Positions 1 to 8,810 are shown, numbered from the stretch's first letter. The stretch: DNA of 64,000 nt from Actinomycetota bacterium (GCA_016781085.1 JADDQZ010000036.1:26902-90901), one strand, 5' to 3'. The notes: generated by a model from the sequence alone, not told the origin. Numbers and translations: made by a program.

Positions 1-119
1 TCGCCGGCGACGCTCAACTCCAAGACGACGGTGCCGTCGTCTTCCGTGAACTCCTCGACCCGCACCGCTTCCGGGCGATCGACGAGCGCACGAACCAGAT
101 ACTCCAAGAGCTCCCGCAT
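1..119 (-). CDS. khpA: KH-domain RNA-binding protein KhpA (partial, C-terminus outside window)
   Basis: The minus strand reads MRELLEYLVRALVDRPEAV and continues with VVLELSVAG before running off the left edge. This is the N-terminus of the small KH-domain protein KhpA (YlqC family), an RNA chaperone of about 75-80 residues, so roughly half is present. The GXXG RNA-binding loop is not in view. The gene follows rpsP with a 15-base gap; a GAGG stretch overlapping the rpsP stop is the nearest Shine-Dalgarno-like sequence, though it lies rather far upstream. The order rpsP-khpA is the usual one, with rimM, trmD and rplS expected beyond the edge. Identity rests on N-terminal similarity and position. 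Confidence 0.8.
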   Translation of the reverse strand, partial: MRELLEYLVRALVDRPEAVRVEEFTEDDGTVVLELSVAG

Positions 120-134
120 CGGGAGGACGTCGCC

Positions 135-380
135 TCAGCGCGCGATGCCCTGGATCTTCAGGAGCTTGCGGACAGGCTCCGACGGCTGGGCACCCTTGGA
201 GAGCCAATGACGGACCCGCTCCTCGTCGAGCACGATCGTCGACGGGTCGGTTTGGGCGTTGTAGCGGCCGACGGTCTCGATGGCGCGGCCATCGCGCGGT
301 GCGCGGCTGTCGGCGACGACGACGCGCCAGACAGGATCCTTTTTCCCACCTATGCGGGTGAGTCGCATGTTGACGGACAT
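135..380 (-). CDS. rpsP: 30S ribosomal protein S16
   Basis: Encodes an 81-residue S16, the usual length for the family. The start MSVNMRLTRIGGKKDP and the segment VVADSRAPRDGRAIETVGRY are characteristic. S16 binds 16S rRNA in the body of the small subunit and helps its assembly. The gene is 22 bases downstream of ffh and 15 bases upstream of khpA, so it is probably co-transcribed with the SRP gene. The C-terminus is short and ends soon after the conserved PSEPVRKLLKIQGI. Confidence 0.96.
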   Translation of the reverse strand: MSVNMRLTRIGGKKDPVWRVVVADSRAPRDGRAIETVGRYNAQTDPSTIVLDEERVRHWLSKGAQPSEPVRKLLKIQGIAR

Positions 381-402
381 TCGGCGCGACAGGTTAGCGG
401 AC

Positions 403-1737
403 TCAGCGCTGCTGTCGCATCAGCGCGCCGAGGTCCGGCATCTTGCCCTGTGCGAGTCCGCGCATCAGCTTACGCATCTCGCCGAACTGCTTGACGAGCT
501 GGTTGACCTGTTGAACCGATGTGCCGGAGCCGCGCGCGATACGCAGCCGGCGGGACCCCTTGATCAGCTCCGGCCGGGCGCGCTCCTGTGGGGTCATCGA
601 GAGGATCATCGCTTCGACGCGGTCAAGCTCCTTCTCGTCCACGTTCATCTTCGAAAGCTGGTGGCCAGCCAGGCCGGGCATCATTCCGAGAAGCGAAGTC
701 AGCGGCCCCATCTTGCGCACGCGCTTGAGTTGCGTGAGGAAATCCTCGAGCGTGAACTCGTTCTTGCGCATCTTGCGCTCGAGCTCTTTGGCGTCGTCTT
801 CTTCGATCGTGCGCTCAGCCCTTTCGATGAACGACATGACGTCGCCCATGCCAAGGATGCGCTGAGCCATCCGGTCCGGGTGGAAGCGCTCGAAATCCGG
901 CAGCTTCTCGCCTGTGGAGGCAAACATGATCGGCTTGCCGGTGACCGCCTTGACCGATAGCGCCGCGCCGCCGCGGGCGTCGCCATCGAGCTTGGAGAGG
1001 ATCACGCCGTCGAAGCGCGCGACTTCGGCGAACTGCTCGGCAACGTTGACGGCGTCTTGTCCGGTCATCGCATCGACTACGAGCAGCACGACGTGCGGCT
1101 TGACCGCCTTGCGGACGTTGGCGAGCTCGTCCATCAGCGCCTGGTCGACGTGCAGGCGACCGGCGGTGTCGACGATCAAGACGTCCTTGCCGTCACGCTT
1201 TGCCTGGTCCCACGCCCAGCGCGCGATGTCGACCGGGTCCTTGTCCGTGCCCTGCTCGTAGACGGTGGCGCCGGCCTGCAGGCCGACCTTGATCAGCTGC
1301 TCGACGGCCGCCGGGCGGTAGACGTCGCACGCGGCCACGGCAACTGATGAGCCGTTTTCTTCGCGCAGGTAGCGCGCGAGCTTGGCGGTGGCGGTCGTCT
1401 TGCCCGACCCCTGCAAGCCCGCCATGAGGATCACGGTCGGCGGCCGGGGTGAAAATGTCAGGCCGGCCGAGTGACCGCCCATCAGCGCGGTCAGCTCGTC
1501 GTTGACGATCTTGACAACCTGCTGGCCGGGATTGAGCTGCTTATGGACTTCTACGCCAAGGCAACGCTCTTTGACCGCCGACGTGAACTGCTTGACCACC
1601 TTGAAGTTGACGTCGGCTTCAAGCAGCGCCAGCCGGATCTCGCGCATGGCGCGCGCGATGTCGTCTTCAGACAGCGATCCGCGCTGGCGGACGCCGGCGA
1701 GAGTGCCTTGCAGCTTGTCGGCGAGCGAGTCGAACAT
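403..1737 (-). CDS. ffh: Signal recognition particle GTPase Ffh (SRP54)
   Basis: A 444-residue Ffh with the full N-G-M layout. The N domain is about residues 1-90, the P-loop GLQGSGKTT is at 107-115, DTAGRLHVD marks the G domain, and a Met-rich M domain follows from about 310 with MGPLTSLLGMMPG and KGSRRLRIARGSG. Ffh binds 4.5S RNA and signal sequences and delivers ribosomes to FtsY at the membrane. It is 15 bases downstream of the SPFH gene and 22 bases upstream of rpsP. ftsY is in the same run, separated from ffh only by nfeD and the SPFH gene. No SRP RNA gene was seen here. Confidence 0.97.
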   Translation of the reverse strand: MFDSLADKLQGTLAGVRQRGSLSEDDIARAMREIRLALLEADVNFKVVKQFTSAVKERCLGVEVHKQLNPGQQVVKIVNDELTALMGGHSAGLTFSPRPPTVILMAGLQGSGKTTATAKLARYLREENGSSVAVAACDVYRPAAVEQLIKVGLQAGATVYEQGTDKDPVDIARWAWDQAKRDGKDVLIVDTAGRLHVDQALMDELANVRKAVKPHVVLLVVDAMTGQDAVNVAEQFAEVARFDGVILSKLDGDARGGAALSVKAVTGKPIMFASTGEKLPDFERFHPDRMAQRILGMGDVMSFIERAERTIEEDDAKELERKMRKNEFTLEDFLTQLKRVRKMGPLTSLLGMMPGLAGHQLSKMNVDEKELDRVEAMILSMTPQERARPELIKGSRRLRIARGSGTSVQQVNQLVKQFGEMRKLMRGLAQGKMPDLGALMRQQR

Positions 1738-1752
1738 GCTTGGAAGTAGAGA

Positions 1753-3015
1753 CTACGACTCGCCCGTGGGAGACGGGCCAGCCGGCCGTGCGGCTGGGTC
1801 GGCCGGGATCGCAGCCGGGGCGCCCTGCCCGGTGACCTTATCGACGCTGCCTGCCCCCACACCCCGCCCTAGAGCCCGACGCGCCTGACCTGCCGTGGTC
1901 CCATCGCCCACTGCCCCGCGGGCACCTTGGCCGTCTGACGGCGAGCGCCCGCCGTCTCCCAGCCCCGGACGAACACCCCCCACGGGTTGCGTCGCGCCGG
2001 CCGCTTCGGCCGCGGCGTGCTGGGCAGCGCGCGCCGCTTCGGCGGCGTCGGCGGCGGCTTGTGCGCCGATGGCGTCGGTGTCCGGCGGGGCGATGGTCGG
2101 CCGAGGCGCCGGCGTAGGAGCACTGCTCGCGCCCGCCGCGGCACCGTGGCCCGCGAGCGCGCCGCCGATATTGCCGAGCGCTTGTGAGAACTCGCTCGGA
2201 ATGACGAAGATCTTGTTGGCGTCACCCCGGGCGAGCTCAGGCAGCATCTGCAGATATTGGTAGGAGAGCAACCGCTCGTCCGGAGCTCCGGCGTGGATGG
2301 CTCCGAAGACTGTCTCGATCGCCTTCGCCTCACCCTCCGCGCGCAGGATCGCGGCGGTTCGCGCGCCTTCGGCGGTCAGGACCGCCGCCTGCTTTTCGCC
2401 TTCCGCGGTCAGGATCTGCGACTGCTTGACGCCTTCTGCAGTGAGGATCGTGGCACGGCGGTCGCGCTCGGCCCGCATCTGCTTTTCCATCGCCTCTTGC
2501 ACGGTGCGAGGCGGGTCGACCGACTTGAGTTCCACCCGGTTCACGCGAATCCCCCAGCGACCCGTCGCATCGTCGAGGACAGCGCGCAATTGCGAGTTGA
2601 TCTGGTCGCGCGAAGTCAGAGTGTCTTCCAGCGTCATTCCGCCGATGACGTTGCGCAGCGTGGTGACAGTCAGCTGCTCGATCGCTTGTAGGGGATTGGC
2701 GACCTCGTAGCTCACTGCCTTGGGGTCGGTGATAGTGAAGTAGATGACGGTGTCGATCTGCACCACGAGGTTGTCTTCGGTGATGACGGGCTGCGGCGGG
2801 AAGGTCACCACCTGCTCCCTGAGATCGAGCAGCGGCCTCATGCGGTCGATGAACGGCACGATGATGCCTAGACCCGGCTCCAGCGTGCGGCTGTAGCGGC
2901 CCAGGCGCTCGACGACTCCGGCGCGGGCCTGCGGGATGATCTTCACCGCCGCCGCGGCCAACACGAACAGAAACACCGCGAGCACTACAAGCGCGATCAA
3001 ACCCGGATCGAACAC
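1753..3015 (-). CDS. SPFH/stomatin-family membrane protein with Ala/Gly/Pro-rich tail
   Basis: Starting at GTG 3015 (AAAGGA nine bases upstream) the product has 420 residues. One N-terminal membrane segment (about 4-24, LIALVVLAVFLFVLAAAAV) is followed by a stomatin/SPFH core with RAGVVERLGRYSRTLEPG and PVITEDNLVVQIDTVIYF, then a coiled-coil stretch with repeated ILTAEG units. The last 120 or so residues are low-complexity Ala/Gly/Pro, unusual for the family. SPFH proteins oligomerise into membrane microdomain scaffolds and often pair with NfeD, which is encoded immediately upstream with a 19-base gap. Longer readings to 3162 would run into nfeD and are not favoured. Placement between ftsY and ffh is noteworthy. 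Confidence 0.9.
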   Translation of the reverse strand: MFDPGLIALVVLAVFLFVLAAAAVKIIPQARAGVVERLGRYSRTLEPGLGIIVPFIDRMRPLLDLREQVVTFPPQPVITEDNLVVQIDTVIYFTITDPKAVSYEVANPLQAIEQLTVTTLRNVIGGMTLEDTLTSRDQINSQLRAVLDDATGRWGIRVNRVELKSVDPPRTVQEAMEKQMRAERDRRATILTAEGVKQSQILTAEGEKQAAVLTAEGARTAAILRAEGEAKAIETVFGAIHAGAPDERLLSYQYLQMLPELARGDANKIFVIPSEFSQALGNIGGALAGHGAAAGASSAPTPAPRPTIAPPDTDAIGAQAAADAAEAARAAQHAAAEAAGATQPVGGVRPGLGDGGRSPSDGQGARGAVGDGTTAGQARRALGRGVGAGSVDKVTGQGAPAAIPADPAARPAGPSPTGES

Positions 3016-3034
3016 TGCTGTTGTTCCTTTTGTC

Positions 3035-3460
3035 TCATTGCATGACGAGCGCCGTAGCGCCCCGGATCTCGACCACTTCGACGCGAGTGCCGGCCTCGTA
3101 GACCTCGTCTTCGAGGTATGACCGAGCGGTCCAGATCTCGCCTTCGAGCTTGACCGCACCAACGCCCTCGTGGTTGGCGATGCGCTCCACCACCGTGGCC
3201 GGGCGCCCGGTCAGCGCCGCCGTGCCGGTTCTCAGCTGCGGCGGCATCCGCTTGCGTGCCAGCGGCCTCAGCGCGGTGAGCAGGGCCGCCGAGGACACCA
3301 GAAAGACACCGCCTTGCAGCAGCGGGTCACCGCCCGCCGCCGCCACTCCACCCGCCAGCAACGCGCCGCCCGCGAACGCCACCAGATAGAAGGTGACCGT
3401 GAACATCTCGCCGACGCCGAGAATGACCGCCACGATGAGCCAGAGCAGCCAAGAGTCCAC
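3035..3460 (-). CDS. NfeD-family membrane protein
   Basis: A 141-residue short-form NfeD (no protease domain). Two to three hydrophobic segments fill residues 1-65 (LLWLIVAVILGVGEMFTVTF and VFLVSSAALLTALRPL). They are followed by a C-terminal OB-fold NfeD domain with LTGRPATVVERI, GAVKLEGEIWTARS and GTRVEVVEIRGATALV. Short NfeD proteins are partners of SPFH/stomatin proteins, and the next gene downstream is one (19-base gap). The pair probably forms a membrane scaffold or quality-control unit; the exact role is unknown. ftsY lies 46 bases upstream. Confidence 0.88.
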   Translation of the reverse strand: MDSWLLWLIVAVILGVGEMFTVTFYLVAFAGGALLAGGVAAAGGDPLLQGGVFLVSSAALLTALRPLARKRMPPQLRTGTAALTGRPATVVERIANHEGVGAVKLEGEIWTARSYLEDEVYEAGTRVEVVEIRGATALVMQ

Positions 3461-3506
3461 TGCAAATCAGCCTAACCGGTTTGAGCGCCGGTGCGCAGCC
3501 TTTAGT

Positions 3507-4508
3507 TCAGGCCGTCAGTAGCGCTTCGGCGAAGGCGTCAGGGTCAAAGGGCCGGAGGTCTTCGAGCTTCTCGCCTATCCCGATCAGCTTCACGGGTATG
3601 TTGAGCTCGTTGGCGATCGCGAGCGCGATCCCGCCCTTGGCGGTGCCGTCTAGCTTCGTGAGGACTATGCCGGTCACGTTCACGGCTTGTCCGAACAACT
3701 GGGCCTGACGCAACCCGTTCTGGCCCGTGGTGGCGTCGACGGTCATGAGCGTCTCGTGCGGGGCGTCGGGCATCTGCTTGGAGATGACGCGCTTGACCTT
3801 CTCGAGCTCGGCCATCAACTCACGCTGGGTATGCAGGCGTCCGGCTGTGTCGATGATCACCACGTCGGCGGCGCGCTCACGGCCCCGGGCGATGGCGTCG
3901 AAGGCCACGGCGCCCGGATCGGATCCTTCGGGGCCCTTGACGACATCGCAGCCCGCGCGCTCCCCCCAGCGTTCGAGCTGCTCGACCGCTGCGGCGCGAA
4001 AGGTGTCGGCGGCGCCGATCACCACGGTCTGGCCGAGCGTCTGGCGCAGGTGCCAAGCGAGCTTTCCGATCGACGTCGTCTTACCGGTGCCGTTGACGCC
4101 GACGACGAGGATCACCGTCGGGTCCGGGCGGATGTCGATGTGCTCGTCGCCGGTGCGCGCGAGCTCGGCCAGCAACTCTGAGAGCCGCTTGGTCAGCTGC
4201 TCGCCGCCGACGAGCTGGCCTTCCTGGGCTTCCTGCTCCAGGCGCTCGACTACTTCGGCGGTCGTCTTGGCGCCAACGTCGGCGTAGATCAGGGCTTCTT
4301 CGAGGCGCTCCCACGTCTGCTCGTCGAGATCGCCCTCGAACAGCGTGGCCTGGACTTCGGCCGCCAGCGCCTCGCGTGTCTTCTTCATGTTCTCGCGCAG
4401 GCGCTTGAAGAAGCCGCGACGTTCCTGCTCCCGGCCCGTTTGCGGGACTTCGGCGGCGGCGCCACCCGGGAAGTCGGTGATGAAGAGGTCGTACCAGTCG
4501 CGAGCCAC
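3507..4508 (-). CDS. ftsY: Signal recognition particle receptor FtsY
   Basis: A 333-residue SRP receptor GTPase. A short acidic N-terminal segment (1-30) precedes the NG domain, which carries P-loop GVNGTGKTT at 137-145, AADTFRAAAVEQL, DTAGRLHTQ, the TKLDGTAKGG guanine-specificity loop and a C-terminal GEKLEDLRPFDP. FtsY docks SRP-ribosome complexes on the membrane. The A domain is much shorter than in E. coli, as in many Gram-positives. It lies 99 bases downstream of smc, a common arrangement, and heads the ftsY-nfeD-SPFH-ffh stretch. Confidence 0.97.
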   Translation of the reverse strand: MARDWYDLFITDFPGGAAAEVPQTGREQERRGFFKRLRENMKKTREALAAEVQATLFEGDLDEQTWERLEEALIYADVGAKTTAEVVERLEQEAQEGQLVGGEQLTKRLSELLAELARTGDEHIDIRPDPTVILVVGVNGTGKTTSIGKLAWHLRQTLGQTVVIGAADTFRAAAVEQLERWGERAGCDVVKGPEGSDPGAVAFDAIARGRERAADVVIIDTAGRLHTQRELMAELEKVKRVISKQMPDAPHETLMTVDATTGQNGLRQAQLFGQAVNVTGIVLTKLDGTAKGGIALAIANELNIPVKLIGIGEKLEDLRPFDPDAFAEALLTA

Positions 4509-4607
4509 GGGTCCGGCAGGATACCCGCGGCGTCCGCCGGAGATCGATCAGCCGGGCTGCGCCGGGAAGCAGATCAGCCGGCAAGCAGCATCCTCGACCG
4601 CCGGGGA

Positions 4608-7600
4608 TCAGGCGGCGCTCAGCGCGGGCGGCTCTTGCGGCAGCCGGCGCGAGATCACTTTGGAGACGCCATTGCCGGCCATCGAGACCCCGTAAAGGCA
4701 GTCGGCGGCTTCCATGGTGCGTCGCTGGTGCGTCACAACGACGAATTGAGCTCGATCGGAAACCCGCCGCAGCAACGACAGGAACCGGTCGATGTTCGAG
4801 TCGTCGAGTGCCGCTTCGACCTCGTCGAGGATGTAGAAGGGACAAGGTCGAGCGAGAAAGACGGCGAAGAGGAAGGCCAGCGCGGTCATCGACTTCTCGC
4901 CGCCGGACAGCAAAGACAGGCGGCGCGTCGCCTTGCCCGCGGGCGTGATCTCGATTTCCACTCCGTAAGCAGCTTCGGCATCATGGCCGACAGCTTCCTG
5001 ATCCACCCCATCGACGTCTGTCGCGGGAACATCGACGTCTCCCGCCGAGGAGCGCCCACCGTCGCCACCGAGCACGGAGCGCGGCCCGGAATCCTCGCGA
5101 ATCAGACGCAGGCGGCCGCGCCCTCCCGGAAAGAGCTGGCCCACGACTTCTTCGAAGTTGCGAGCAGCCGCTTGGAAGGTCTCGTCGAACGCGTCTCGGA
5201 TGCGCCTGTCGGTGTCCCGGATCAGATTCGAGAGCTCCCGCAGCGCGGCCTCGAGATCTTGGCGTTGGCGTTCGAGCTCTTCGACGTGTTCCAGCGCTTC
5301 GGCGTACTCCTGCTCGGCGAGGGGATTGACAGGACCTAGCTGCTCCCGGCGGCGGGTCAAGCGCTCCACCCGTTGTGAGAGCGCCTGCCGGGCCTCTTCG
5401 TCCAGCGCTTCGACGGCGGGCTCGCTCTCCAACCCGAGCCGCTCCGCCACAGCGGCGAGCCGCTCGCGCGCGTCGGCGGCTTCGTCACGCGCTCGTTGCG
5501 CCTGGATCTCCACCTGCGTGACGCGTTCCCGGAGTCCCTTGAGCTCACTTTGCACGCGGTTCTCTTTCGCCGCGAACTCGCTGAGCTCCGCCGACAAACG
5601 GTTGCCCGTCGTGCGTTCGTGATCGAGCTCGGCTTGAGCTATCTCCTCGCGTGCCGCCACAGCAGCGCGGGCGCAGTCAAGCGCCGCGACGAGTCGTTTT
5701 GAATGCGGCACCAATTGCTGCTCTTGCGTCAGCCGAGCTTGTTCGGCACGAATCTGCCGCTCGCGCTCGACCCGCTCGCGCTCGACTCGGTCGATCAGCT
5801 TGCGTTCGCTGTTGAGCGCGCTCTGCAGCTCTTCCCGACGAGTGACGTCCGTGTGATGGCCATCGTCGCGCTCGCGGGCCTGCCTCAGGACGCGCAAGTG
5901 GCGCTCGCGCTCCTGCCCTTCGGTCAGTTCACGCCGGGCCGCACGCAGAGCATCTTCGACTTCTTCGCGCGCTGAGTCGGCGTGGGCGGCCGCTGCTTCG
6001 GCGTCGCGCGCGCGAGCCCGAGCCGCTTGCTCGGCTTGAGCCGCCATGTCGACGGCGCCGACAAGTTCGTCCCGGCGGTTGCGCTCGGCCAGGAACCGGT
6101 CTTGGCCCCCGGCGGGCACTTGGCGCAACTCACAAGCGCTCGCCGACCAGACGCGTCCCGCCGCGGTGACGGCCACCCCCTGAAAACCGGTCGCCAGAGC
6201 TTCGAAATCCTCAACCAGCCAGGTATCGGCCAGCAAGACGGCGAGCAGTCCTGCCGCGGCACCGTCTGCCGGACGGACGTAAGCCATCAGAGGCTCAGCG
6301 CCGGGAGCGGGAGCTCCGTTGCCATCTGAGTCCGCATCGACGCTTGCCGGCACTCCCGGCAACCGGACCAGCGCGGTGCCACCGTCGCCACCGGTCGCGT
6401 TGAGCAGCGCTTGCGCTTCGCCGAGGTCGCTTGCCACCGCGGCGCGGAGCCTCGGCCCGAGCACCGCTGCCACCGCGAGCTCGTATCCCGGCTCCACAGA
6501 CAGCGCGGCAGATAGCGCATGACCGCCCCCGGGCGCGCCAGCGTGCAGGCGCAGGACCTGATTTGCCGCGGCAAGTTCGGCCCCGATCCGCGCCGCGTCC
6601 CGGCGTGCCCGGTCAACCGCGGCTTCGGCATCGCGCCGCGCTCGCCGGGCGCCCTCGCACTCGGCGTCGGCTTTCTCGCGCTCTCGCTCCCAACCACGAA
6701 CCGCTTGAAGGCGTTGCTCCACCTGCTCAGCAACAAGCGCCCGCCGTTGCTCGAGCTCGGCCACTTCTTGAGCGCGGCGCTCCTCGTGGCTGCGGTCAAG
6801 CTCCGCCAGCTCGGCTTCGAGCGCGGCCACGCGCTGCGAGCTGCCGGCATCGAGTCCGGTGGTTACGTCCTCACGTTTCAGCGAAGACAGCAGCTCGCTG
6901 CGCCGCTGCACCCTCGTGCGGAGACCGGCGAGTATCCGTGCGGCCGACTCCTGGCGCAGCTCGATCTTCTCGGCGACAGTGCGAGTCCTGAAATAGCGAG
7001 CCGAGAGCGCCTCGCGCTCTGCGGCACGCGTGCTCAAGGCCCGCTCGGCTTGGGCACGCCGCTCGGAAACCGTGGCGAGCCGCCCTTCGACCCTTGTCGC
7101 TTCCTCGCGCGCCGCAAGCGCCTGCTGCTCGGCGTCGGTCAATACCGCTCCAGCCGCTCGCGCGATTTCGCGCGCCAATTCCCATGCCGCCTCGTCGAGC
7201 TGGCGCTGTAGCCGAGCGTGATGTTCTGCTGCCTCGGCTTGTCGCTTGAGCGGCTTGAGTCGCGAGCGCGCCTCTCGTTCGACGTCAAGCGCGCGATCGA
7301 GATTCTCCTGCGTGCGGTCGAGCTTCAGTTGAGCTTGGCGCCGGCGGCGGCGGTGCTTTCCGAGACCCGCCGCTTCTTCGATGAGCATCTTGCGGTCACG
7401 CGGCTTAGAAGTGACGATCGCCTCGACCCGCCCTTGGGAGACCACCGAGTGCATCTCCCGGCCGAGCCCGGTGTCCGAAAGGACTTCGAGCACGTCCGTG
7501 AGCCGGCAGCGTGCGCCGTTCATGCGGTACTCGCCTTCGCCGGAGCGGTCGATGCGGCGGCTGATGGAGATCTCGGAAGCTGGCAGATCGATCGCGCCGT

Positions 7601-7862
7601 CGGAGTTGTCGAGCACCACCTCGACCAGCGCCTCGGCCCGCGCCTGCTGGCCGTGAGCGCCGGCGAAGATCACGTCCTGCATGGACTGTCCGCGCACGGC
7701 CAGTGGAGACTGCTCGCCTAGTGCCCAAAGCACCGCGTCGGTCACATTCGACTTGCCGGACCCGTTGGGCCCGACGATCACCGAAACGCCCGGCGTGAAG
7801 TCCAGCCGGGTGCGATCGGGAAAGGACTTGAAGCCTTTGAGCGTGAGCGACTTCAGGTACAC
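4608..7862 (-). CDS. smc: Chromosome segregation ATPase SMC
   Basis: From GTG 7862 the product is 1084 residues beginning M-YLKSLTLKGFKSF, the conserved SMC start. Walker A GPNGSGKSN is at about 31-39. A long coiled coil leads to a hinge around 430-600 (GYELAVAAVLGPRLRAAV), then a return coil, signature LLSGGEKSMTALAF near 984 and Walker B FYILDEVEAALDDSN. It is about 100 residues shorter than typical bacterial SMC because the arms are short. The C-terminal head carries an acidic Gly/Asp-rich insertion of about 35 residues before YGVEIEI. SMC condenses and segregates chromosomes with ScpA and ScpB, both encoded near 56-58 kb. rnc ends 13 bases upstream; no clear Shine-Dalgarno is seen. Confidence 0.96.
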   Translation of the reverse strand: MYLKSLTLKGFKSFPDRTRLDFTPGVSVIVGPNGSGKSNVTDAVLWALGEQSPLAVRGQSMQDVIFAGAHGQQARAEALVEVVLDNSDGAIDLPASEISISRRIDRSGEGEYRMNGARCRLTDVLEVLSDTGLGREMHSVVSQGRVEAIVTSKPRDRKMLIEEAAGLGKHRRRRRQAQLKLDRTQENLDRALDVEREARSRLKPLKRQAEAAEHHARLQRQLDEAAWELAREIARAAGAVLTDAEQQALAAREEATRVEGRLATVSERRAQAERALSTRAAEREALSARYFRTRTVAEKIELRQESAARILAGLRTRVQRRSELLSSLKREDVTTGLDAGSSQRVAALEAELAELDRSHEERRAQEVAELEQRRALVAEQVEQRLQAVRGWEREREKADAECEGARRARRDAEAAVDRARRDAARIGAELAAANQVLRLHAGAPGGGHALSAALSVEPGYELAVAAVLGPRLRAAVASDLGEAQALLNATGGDGGTALVRLPGVPASVDADSDGNGAPAPGAEPLMAYVRPADGAAAGLLAVLLADTWLVEDFEALATGFQGVAVTAAGRVWSASACELRQVPAGGQDRFLAERNRRDELVGAVDMAAQAEQAARARARDAEAAAAHADSAREEVEDALRAARRELTEGQERERHLRVLRQARERDDGHHTDVTRREELQSALNSERKLIDRVERERVERERQIRAEQARLTQEQQLVPHSKRLVAALDCARAAVAAREEIAQAELDHERTTGNRLSAELSEFAAKENRVQSELKGLRERVTQVEIQAQRARDEAADARERLAAVAERLGLESEPAVEALDEEARQALSQRVERLTRRREQLGPVNPLAEQEYAEALEHVEELERQRQDLEAALRELSNLIRDTDRRIRDAFDETFQAAARNFEEVVGQLFPGGRGRLRLIREDSGPRSVLGGDGGRSSAGDVDVPATDVDGVDQEAVGHDAEAAYGVEIEITPAGKATRRLSLLSGGEKSMTALAFLFAVFLARPCPFYILDEVEAALDDSNIDRFLSLLRRVSDRAQFVVVTHQRRTMEAADCLYGVSMAGNGVSKVISRRLPQEPPALSAA

Positions 7863-7875
7863 GCCGGCAGCCGAT

Positions 7876-8547
7876 TCAGGCCAAGCCCTCGAGCGCCGCT
7901 GCTGCGGCGGCTTGTTCAGCGTCCTTCTTGGACCGCCCGGATCCCTGCGCGACAACTACTCCGTCTACGACCGCCGCCACGTCGAACACGCGATTGTGCG
8001 GAGGCCCTTCCTGTGCCGTGACCTCGTACGAAACGGTGGTTCGCCGCCGCGCAAGCCGCTCTTGCAGCGCGGACTTGTAGTCGGCAGGACTGTTGAGGGC
8101 GTTCTCGATCTCCGGCTGAAAGTCCGTCACGACCGCGGCCGCCGTGAGTTCGAAGCCGTGGTGCAGGTAGCAGGCACCGATGACTGCTTCGACGACGGAC
8201 GCCAATACCCGCTCGACTTGGACGAGCTGTTCCACCACGCCCCCCTGCTGATCCGCGGGCGCCCGGTTGCGGAGCTTCTCCGGTAGGCCGAGTCGCTCGG
8301 CGACCTCGCGGCACGAACGACCTGACACCGCTTGGGCGCGGATCTTCGTCAGCTGCCCAGGACCGAAGGCCTCCGCTTGCAAGCGGGGATAGAGGTGGCT
8401 CGTCACCGCGAGGTTGAGCACGGAATCGCCTAGGAATGCCAGCCGCTCGTAAGAGGACGCTCGCCGCCCGGTCCACGAAGAGTGGGTGATCGCCTCTTGT
8501 GCGAGTTCCGCCGGAACCGCCTCCCAGAGCTCACCGAGGGCGGTCAG
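7876..8547 (-). CDS. rnc: Ribonuclease III (atypical active site; probable CTG start)
   Basis: The reading frame holds AITHSSWTGRRASSYERLAF then LGDSVLNLAV and a C-terminal dsRNA-binding domain (DYKSALQERL to GRSKKDAEQAAAAAALEGL), so it is RNase III. No ATG, GTG or TTG lies in frame upstream of the signature within the open frame. The only sensible start is CTG at 8547 with AGGAG seven bases before it, giving 223 residues. Two of the four metal-binding acidic residues seem changed: E41 of E. coli is Ala (ERLAFLGDS) and D114 is Ser (LASVVEAVIG), while D45 and E117 are kept. It starts two bases after the acpP stop and is followed by smc. Activity may therefore be altered. Confidence 0.88.
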   Translation of the reverse strand: MTALGELWEAVPAELAQEAITHSSWTGRRASSYERLAFLGDSVLNLAVTSHLYPRLQAEAFGPGQLTKIRAQAVSGRSCREVAERLGLPEKLRNRAPADQQGGVVEQLVQVERVLASVVEAVIGACYLHHGFELTAAAVVTDFQPEIENALNSPADYKSALQERLARRRTTVSYEVTAQEGPPHNRVFDVAAVVDGVVVAQGSGRSKKDAEQAAAAAALEGLA

Positions 8548-8549
8548 GG

Positions 8550-8810
8550 TCAGGCTCCTGGTGTCCGGTCGGCTGCGACCGCCACTACGAAGTCGACCGC
8601 CTCTCCCACAGTTCGGATCTTGAGCGCCTGCGCGTCCGGGACCTTCACGCCGTAGGCGTCTTCGAGCTCTTGCAGCAGCGTGTAGAGATCGAGGGAATCC
8701 GTGCCCAGATCCTCACGAAGGCGCGTCTGCTCGCCGATCGCGTCGGGATCCATCCTGAGCTCATCGGCTAGATGCGCTTTGACGCGCGCGAAGACTTCAC
8801 TCTTGATCAT
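8550..8810 (-). CDS. acpP: Acyl carrier protein
   Basis: An 86-residue ACP. The phosphopantetheine attachment site is Ser39 in EDLGTDSLDLYTLLQELED, followed by AYGVKVPD typical of the recognition helix. It carries growing acyl chains for fatty acid and phospholipid synthesis. plsX, which uses acyl-ACP, is 41 bases upstream, and rnc starts two bases after the stop. The acpP-rnc-smc order is common in bacteria. The C-terminal tail (VAVAADRTPGA) is a little longer than usual. Confidence 0.95.
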   Translation of the reverse strand: MIKSEVFARVKAHLADELRMDPDAIGEQTRLREDLGTDSLDLYTLLQELEDAYGVKVPDAQALKIRTVGEAVDFVVAVAADRTPGA

